A DNA stretch of 6,342 bases from an uncultured Gemmatimonadota bacterium (GTDB taxonomy: Bacteria; Gemmatimonadota; Gemmatimonadetes; Gemmatimonadales; GWC2-71-9): positions 1 to 6,342 of the forward strand of contig CAJVYZ010000178.1 of assembly GCA_913009915.1 (NCBI GenBank). Direction: 5' to 3'. Position 1 is the stretch's first letter, and each line of letters starts with the position of its first letter. Under the pieces are notes generated by a model. That model was not told the origin of the DNA, did not search any database, and was given only the letters and a program-made list of their open reading frames with translations. Both the position numbers and the translations under genes were made by a program. This document shows positions 4,915 through 6,342 of the stretch, piece by piece.

Positions 4915-4945
4915 GGCGGTAGGGCGGTAGGGCGGTAGGGCGGTA
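4906..4945 (+). repeat. GGGCGGTA octamer tract containing the nrfA stop
   Basis: Five contiguous 8-bp units (AGGCGGTA, then four perfect GGGCGGTA). The nrfA TAG (4912-4914) straddles units 1 and 2. G runs at 4914, 4922, 4930 and 4938 with 5-nt loops match the standard quadruplex pattern. Another unit lies at 4974-4981. Confidence 0.92.
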
Positions 4946-4990
4946 AACTATAATGTGTGCGGGGTGACTGTACGGGCGGTATTGGGCGCC

Positions 4991-6067
4991 TCACCGTGAA
5001 ACCGAAAATATGTGCAGTCCCGTCTGCATATCGCTGACGTACACGTGCCCCGAAGGTGCGAAGGGATACACGCCAAAGGCGCCGAGCCAGCTTTCTCCGC
5101 TGAGAACAGAGGTATCGTGCTCGAATGCCAGGGCCGGCTGGGCGGGATCGGTCACGTCGTACACGCGGAACCCGGCGGTATAGTAGGACATGAACGCCAA
5201 GTCGCCGACGATGGCCACGTTGTGCACCGTGGACTGGAGATCGTTGATCGATGAGACCAGCACCGGATCGTCGACCTGAGAGATATCCCAGATAGTGACG
5301 TCGGCCGTGCTGCCCTTGGCGAGTTCGTCGGTCATTAAGAGAAACCGGCCGTCGCTCGTGGGCCAGCCGCTGTGATAGTAATTGATAGCCGGGTGGGCCA
5401 ATTGGCCCAGTAGCCGAGGCCGGGCACGCTCCCTGATGTCGTAGATGCTGGTACCGTCTCCGTGGAAGTCGTACAACCGGTCACCCACCACCGTGGCGTC
5501 GTGGCCGGGTACACCGTTGGTCGACCAGATCAACCGCGGCCGCAGCGGATCACCATTGAGATCAAAAACTCTGAGCCCGGGTCCCTCCAAGTACATGAAG
5601 CCTCGGGCGCCGATGGTGACATTGTGCGACGACGGAAACGCGCCCACCACGGCGGGTGCGGTCGGATCGCTCAAATCCACGATGCGCCCGAGGTTGGCGC
5701 CGCCATCTCCCCTACCGGTAACCGTATAGACAAACCGCCCCCAGGTCTTGAAATCGAACGAGGGAACCTGAATCTTGGCCGCCAGCGCCGGAGCAGCCGG
5801 GTCGGTCGCGTCGACTACATAAATCGTATCACCACTCAAGGCGCCGATGAGCGCGTATTCCCGACCGCTGGAGTTGTCGGTGTAACCCCAGACGTCGGAG
5901 TACGCGACCTGCCCGGCACCCGGATCGATTTCGCTCAGGTGAGCGATCTGCAGTGCGCCCGGCCCCGGGGCCGTCGGCTCACCCTGGCACCCGAGGACGC
6001 CACCGAGCAGCACGGCCAGGGGAATGCCAAAGACGCGCGATGCGATTGCGGTCGAATGATCTATCAT
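4991..6067 (-). CDS. LVIVD-repeat (choice-of-anchor B-like) beta-propeller lipoprotein
   Basis: This is a 358-aa lipoprotein. The ATG at 6067 was chosen because a signal peptide follows, with lipobox GVLGC and the lipidated Cys at 27, then a Pro/Thr linker. No good RBS is visible, and the frame is open upstream to 6313 (other ATGs at 6145 and 6127). Seven strand motifs of the LVIVD type are spaced through the mature part: VVDATDP (84), IVDLSDP (129), VFDLNGD (167), IYDIRER (208), IWDISQV (259), VYDVTDP (302) and IFSVSR (353). Seven units suggest a seven-bladed propeller closed by the C-terminal strand. Conserved His residues (SHNV 147, GHDA 188, YYHSGW 230, VHNV 281) recur at equivalent blade positions, as in choice-of-anchor B proteins. 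No enzymatic role is known for the family; cell-surface binding is inferred. It converges on nrfA and a joint function is not evident. Confidence 0.87.
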   Translation of the reverse strand: MIDHSTAIASRVFGIPLAVLLGGVLGCQGEPTAPGPGALQIAHLSEIDPGAGQVAYSDVWGYTDNSSGREYALIGALSGDTIYVVDATDPAAPALAAKIQVPSFDFKTWGRFVYTVTGRGDGGANLGRIVDLSDPTAPAVVGAFPSSHNVTIGARGFMYLEGPGLRVFDLNGDPLRPRLIWSTNGVPGHDATVVGDRLYDFHGDGTSIYDIRERARPRLLGQLAHPAINYYHSGWPTSDGRFLLMTDELAKGSTADVTIWDISQVDDPVLVSSINDLQSTVHNVAIVGDLAFMSYYTAGFRVYDVTDPAQPALAFEHDTSVLSGESWLGAFGVYPFAPSGHVYVSDMQTGLHIFSVSR

Positions 6068-6083
6068 ATTGTGAGTAGTGCAC

Positions 6084-6221
6084 TTACCTACCACAGCAGC
6101 TCGCTCCCGTATGGTGCGTCGCGCCATAATTCGAAGAGGTATCATAAACGATCGCTGTCCCGCAGTAGAAGGAGACGGCCCACAGCTTATCCTTGGTGAC
6201 GACCTCGAAGTCCCCCACCAC
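6084..6221 (-). CDS. possible 45-aa protein with a Cys-Cys tail, upstream of the propeller gene
   Basis: This short frame runs from GTG (6221-6219) to TAA (6084-6086), with an in-frame TAG four codons upstream of the GTG. It ends 16 nt before the propeller gene on the same strand. The peptide starts VVGDFEVVTKDKLWAV and ends HTGASCCGR, with one further Cys near the middle. Codons in its first half almost all end in G or C, like the real genes here, whereas the second half is less biased. There is no Shine-Dalgarno sequence before the GTG. It may be a small gene, the remnant of a longer one, or a chance open frame in the propeller gene's leader. I do not recognise the sequence and assign no function. 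Confidence 0.25.
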   Translation of the reverse strand: MVGDFEVVTKDKLWAVSFYCGTAIVYDTSSNYGATHHTGASCCGR

Positions 6222-6230
6222 ACTCGATAA

Positions 6231-6325
6231 CTAGGGGTGCGCAATGCGCAGGATGTGTTTGACCGCCTGACCGCCCGACCGCCTGTCCGCCTGTCCCCAT
6301 TGCTCTCCAACAACCCCTGCGCACT
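6231..6325. repeat. repeat-rich end: TGCGCA motifs flanking a GACCGCCT octamer tract
   Basis: GTGCGCA and ATGCGCAGG (6237-6252) resemble the cluster after the lipoprotein stop. Positions 6261-6296 hold four 8-bp units (GACCGCCT, GACCGCCC, GACCGCCT, GTCCGCCT) plus a half unit. On the minus strand these read AGGCGGTC, a variant of the GGGCGGTA family. CCTGCGCACT (6316-6325) is an inverted copy of AGTGCGCAGG. I see no gene in 6222-6342. Confidence 0.75.
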
Positions 6326-6342
6326 CCCCGAAACCCCCCTTA

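Noticed and set aside
4949..4954. Perfect TATAAT on the plus strand after the nrfA repeat tract
   Set aside because: There is no -35 at the right spacing (repeat DNA occupies it) and no plus-strand gene follows, only the antisense of the propeller gene.
5462..6199. Plus-strand 245-codon frame opposite the propeller gene
   Set aside because: It is an antisense shadow. The minus strand has a signal peptide, lipobox and seven regular propeller motifs.

Overview
The window is GC-rich bacterial DNA. It is most likely from a Gemmatimonadota bacterium or a relative recovered from a metagenome. This placement is inference. It rests on two lipoproteins whose mature ends carry the short Pro/Thr/Gly linkers common there (CSGDNVTGPG and CQGEPTAPGPG), a propeller protein of a type frequent in that phylum, and an nrfHA pair. 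There is no 16S or other strong marker.

Positions 1-139 are not genomic. A junk stretch and an 18-T run lead into a complete Illumina P7 adapter with index and read-2 primer site, ending at 139. Genomic sequence starts at 140, which cuts off a minus-strand gene (140-248) whose first 36 residues are Lys/Ala-rich and histone H1-like. After a gene-free stretch (249-578) comes a plus-strand lipoprotein with about three DUF5666-like units (579-1826). It converges on a minus-strand pair, a 7Fe ferredoxin (fdxA, 2403-2678) followed by a small unknown protein (2046-2315). Divergent from fdxA is nrfH (2963-3418), then nrfA (3547-4914), the quinol-linked cytochrome c nitrite reductase that reduces nitrite to ammonium. 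A minus-strand seven-repeat LVIVD-type beta-propeller lipoprotein (4991-6067) converges on nrfA. A possible 45-aa ORF (6084-6221) lies just upstream of the propeller gene.

The metabolic core is NrfH/NrfA. NrfH is a membrane-anchored tetraheme cytochrome that takes electrons from the quinol pool. NrfA is a pentaheme enzyme whose first heme motif is CINCH rather than the usual CXXCK. The ferredoxin and its partner lie divergently beside this unit, but no functional link is shown.

The most unusual property is the intergenic DNA. Nearly every gap is filled with short G-rich tandem repeats of 8 or 9 bp: GGGCGGTA, RCAGCGRGG, CCCCGCWG (C-rich on plus), and a dispersed AGTGCGCAGG motif. The tracts abut stop codons and in two cases contain them (nrfA and fdxA). 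Several fit the G-quadruplex pattern. This repeat system is the best candidate here for something undescribed.
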